From Verrucomicrobiota bacterium (GTDB taxonomy: Bacteria; Verrucomicrobiota; Verrucomicrobiia; Limisphaerales; UBA9464), in the NCBI GenBank assembly GCA_017309115.1, contig JAFLEF010000052.1, positions 1 through 53,077 on the forward strand: 53,077 bases of DNA, read 5' to 3'. Both the position numbers and the translations under genes were made by a program. The notes under the pieces are model-generated. The model was not told the DNA's origin and did no database searches. It saw only the letters and a program-made list of their open reading frames with translations. Positions 51,223-53,077 of the stretch are shown here, piece by piece. Positions within the stretch are counted from its first letter, which is position 1; every line of letters starts with the position of its first letter.

Positions 51223-52686
51223 CTACTTCTGCAGATATCCCTTGGGAGGACTGGTAACCTTCGGAGCGGAGAACGGCAGCATCTTGGGAGTCACCGTGAC
51301 GTCGGTCGTGAGCTTCAGCGGGGTGGCGGCGCCGACATCGAAGGTGAGTTCGGCGAAGTAGGCGGTCCAACCTTGGGCCGGCTGAGGAATGCGCGCGGTG
51401 TAGGTGCCGGGGGCGGTCTGTTCCATGGGAACGGAATGGTACACTGGGCCGGCCGCTTCGAGGCGGAAATCCCGGACGGCGGCATTGTAACCGGTCCAGA
51501 GCACCACTTGGGTGGGTTTGGTTTCCGTAGTGACGGTGAGCAGGCCATCCGCCCCGTGTTTCCAGGTGAACTTCGGCAGCGGGGCCTGATTGGCGATGAC
51601 GTATTGCCAGGCTAGCAGCGACTCGTAGGCGTCACTGCCGCGCAGGGAGTGATCGGCGTTGGGCACGTACCGCAGGAACTTCTGCCCGGGGAGTTCGTTG
51701 AAGAAGAACTGGGAGGAATCCGGCAGAAAGAACTGATCCCCGGCGGCGTTCAGCAGCAGCTTGGGCATGGTGTACCGCTCGCGGTAACTGAAGGGATCCT
51801 CAATCTGTTCCAACGCCTTCATCTCCGGCGTTCCCAGCCAATCCATGATGTGGTGCTGCTCGGAATAGTTGCCGACCGCGGGTGCGTAGAAGCCGTAAGC
51901 CCGGTAGTGATGATCCATGGACACCGATAGATTCAGCACGTCGATGACAATCGGGCAGATGGCGACGACCCGTTGATCGACCGCGGCGGTGGCCCAGGTG
52001 GTCCAACCTCGTTTGGAACCGCCGGCGACCACAAACGTGTCCACCTTGGCCTGGCCGCCGGCTTCGGACGCCAGGAATTCGGTGACGGCGTCCATCGCTC
52101 GAACCGCCGACTTGGTCATGGGCAACCGGGCCGGCCAGGTTTCGTCGCCGGTCCGCATGAACTTGTCCCAGGTGTAGGCGATCAGATCGTCTTCGGAGCG
52201 TTCCTGCCCGTCATTGCCGAACACCAGCGGCTGATTCGGCACCATCTTGAGTTCGGCCACGACGCACTTCGTCGCCTTGGCGATTCGGATGAGTTCCTGC
52301 GAGGGGGTGGACGGCTTGGTGCCCTTGTTGTTGCCGCCGGAAATGAACAGCAGGGCGGTGGTGTGGGCGAGGTTGTCGGGCTTCACCACCAGCAGCCAGT
52401 GCTTCCAGGTCGGCCGGTCCACGTCGTTGGTTGAGCGCCAGGTCTGCGACGTCAGGTCGAGCGCGTAACCTGTGGCGCTGTCGTCCCGCAGGGAGATGGC
52501 CATTTTCCAGGCGTAACTGGAATCTGGCTTGGCCACGTAGCGATCCAGAGCGGTCTGCTTCGCGGGGGCGACCGGCCGGGGATCGGCGTGAAGGATTGGG
52601 GCAAACAGGGCGACTCCCCCGACCAGCAGCGGCAGCAGGCGAGTCAGGGAGATTCGTGAACAGAGTGTAAACGCGTCCCGGGGCAT
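51223..52686 (-). CDS. PqaA-type (PhoPQ-activated) alpha/beta hydrolase
   Basis: About 487 residues from ATG 52686, with a signal peptide (RLLPLLVGGVALFAPILHAD). The body matches PhoPQ-activated pathogenicity-related proteins: TALLFISGGNNKGTKPS, ATKCVVAELKMVPNQPLVFG, VAGGSKRGWTTWATAAVDQR (nucleophile-elbow region GGSKRGW), VIDVLNLSVSMDHHYRAYGF, LLLNAAGDQFFLPDSSQF. An alpha/beta-hydrolase fold is expected; the real substrate is unknown. The C-terminal beta domain (from residue about 380) may bind carbohydrate. Exported to the periplasm or beyond. Confidence 0.9.
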   Translation of the reverse strand: MPRDAFTLCSRISLTRLLPLLVGGVALFAPILHADPRPVAPAKQTALDRYVAKPDSSYAWKMAISLRDDSATGYALDLTSQTWRSTNDVDRPTWKHWLLVVKPDNLAHTTALLFISGGNNKGTKPSTPSQELIRIAKATKCVVAELKMVPNQPLVFGNDGQERSEDDLIAYTWDKFMRTGDETWPARLPMTKSAVRAMDAVTEFLASEAGGQAKVDTFVVAGGSKRGWTTWATAAVDQRVVAICPIVIDVLNLSVSMDHHYRAYGFYAPAVGNYSEQHHIMDWLGTPEMKALEQIEDPFSYRERYTMPKLLLNAAGDQFFLPDSSQFFFNELPGQKFLRYVPNADHSLRGSDAYESLLAWQYVIANQAPLPKFTWKHGADGLLTVTTETKPTQVVLWTGYNAAVRDFRLEAAGPVYHSVPMEQTAPGTYTARIPQPAQGWTAYFAELTFDVGAATPLKLTTDVTVTPKMLPFSAPKVTSPPKGYLQK

Positions 52687-52810
52687 GATGCCCAACGCTG
52701 TCCGGAGAAGCGCCAGCGGGCGAGCGAAAATCCCGGGCGTCCGGTCAAACAGATGAGCATTCGATCCGGTGGTGGTAGCCCGGACCAGGGGAGTTTTCAG
52801 GGGAGGTTTT

Positions 52811-52842
52811 AACCGCAGATTAGGCAGATTAACGCAGATTTT
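52811..52842 (+). repeat. CAGATT-rich short dispersed repeat
   Basis: AACCGCAGATTAGGCAGATT then AACGCAGATTTT: three CAGATT units. Related to 46188-46226. Confidence 0.4.
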
Positions 52843-52845
52843 CCC

Positions 52846-53077
52846 GGTAGGGCGAGGCGGAGCCTATGGAGTGCGGTAGCGAAGCCTGCGTAGCTACCGC
52901 TTTTCGTCCCGGCTGCTGAGGCATCGAGTCACTCCAACCTTCACCCGCCTTCCACGCGCCCCAAAGCGCCAGAGGGCTGGCGCAGTCCGTGCGTTTGTGA
53001 AACTGATGAGACTAACCAGTGAAAGACTGAGTACGATGCCGACAGGGCGTCGTGTAGCTGAAGGCAACTGCGTCGCC
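52846..53077. mobile_element. Second MITE-like repeat copy, partial at window edge
   Basis: It begins GGTAGGGCGAGG, the same terminal sequence as at 27161, and its interior, read on the minus strand, matches 27258-27380 over blocks such as CTCTGGCGCTTT and GGTTGGAGTGACTCGA and GACGAAAAGCGGTAGCT. It is in reverse orientation relative to the 27161 copy. The far end is not in the window. Confidence 0.6.

Larger units (their letters stand above)
52687..53077. other. Right-edge intergenic with repeats
   Basis: No gene recognised. It holds the CAGATT-rich repeat at 52811-52842 and the second copy of the MITE-like element from 52846 to beyond the window edge. Confidence 0.45.

Overview
The window reads as chromosome of a Verrucomicrobiota bacterium, probably a Pedosphaera/Limisphaera-like lineage. 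The signs are high GC, a planctomycete-type cytochrome/DUF1553 and DUF1501 pair, three PEP-CTERM proteins, an ECF-like sigma factor beside a TPR serine/threonine kinase, a PqaA-type hydrolase, and few Shine-Dalgarno sequences. The taxon is inferred from gene content, not from a marker gene.

Positions 1 to about 23000 look like one end of an integrative and conjugative element. The end at 23.0 kb is a tRNA-Asn gene with an encoded CCA. A tyrosine recombinase starts beside the tRNA 3' end, and next come an excisionase-like HTH gene, a RadC/JAMM gene, a 5.2 kb methyltransferase-helicase gene, an XRE regulator, and a tight Trb/VirB-type type IV secretion operon (VirB2, B3, B4, B5, B6, B8, B9 and B10 equivalents, two lipoproteins, one small helical protein). 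Before the operon lie a MORN-repeat protein and a ClpB-type AAA+ ATPase on the other strand. The first 2 kb is a graveyard of decayed accessory genes, including a frameshifted RES toxin-domain gene. No relaxase, coupling protein or VirB11 is visible and the second att copy is not seen, so the element very likely continues left of the window.

From 23.1 kb onward the content is housekeeping and lifestyle chromosome. folB, a HAD-Nudix fusion, gcvT-gcvH, a NYN/YacP nuclease and hisC occupy 23.7-29.2 kb. A sigma factor and membrane Ser/Thr kinase follow (29.2-32.4 kb), then tRNA-Pro(GGG), a DsbD-type thiol reductase, three tandem PEP-CTERM secreted proteins each ending in a hairpin, and a Tat-exported DUF1501 protein with its 1062-residue cytochrome c partner. 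pyrG leads two HEAT-like paralogues; a sodium/solute symporter follows. The right end holds an ABC-2 exporter pair, a zinc-ribbon membrane protein and a PqaA-type hydrolase.

The chromosomal intergenic spaces carry several dispersed repeats: a MITE-like element of about 290 bp with 15-bp terminal inverted repeats, a CTGAGAG-type heptamer tandem repeat, and a CAGATT-rich short repeat.

Most notable: (1) a complete TnpV-like small gene lies in a different frame entirely inside the N-terminal part of the methyltransferase-helicase gene; (2) the integrase is split by a run of nine Cs; (3) the MITE-like repeat family; (4) the PEP-CTERM trio with altered PEP motifs and palindromes upstream of two of its members. 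At least three breaks in the element are single-base frameshifts, two of them in C runs, so sequencing error must be excluded before reading them as biology.
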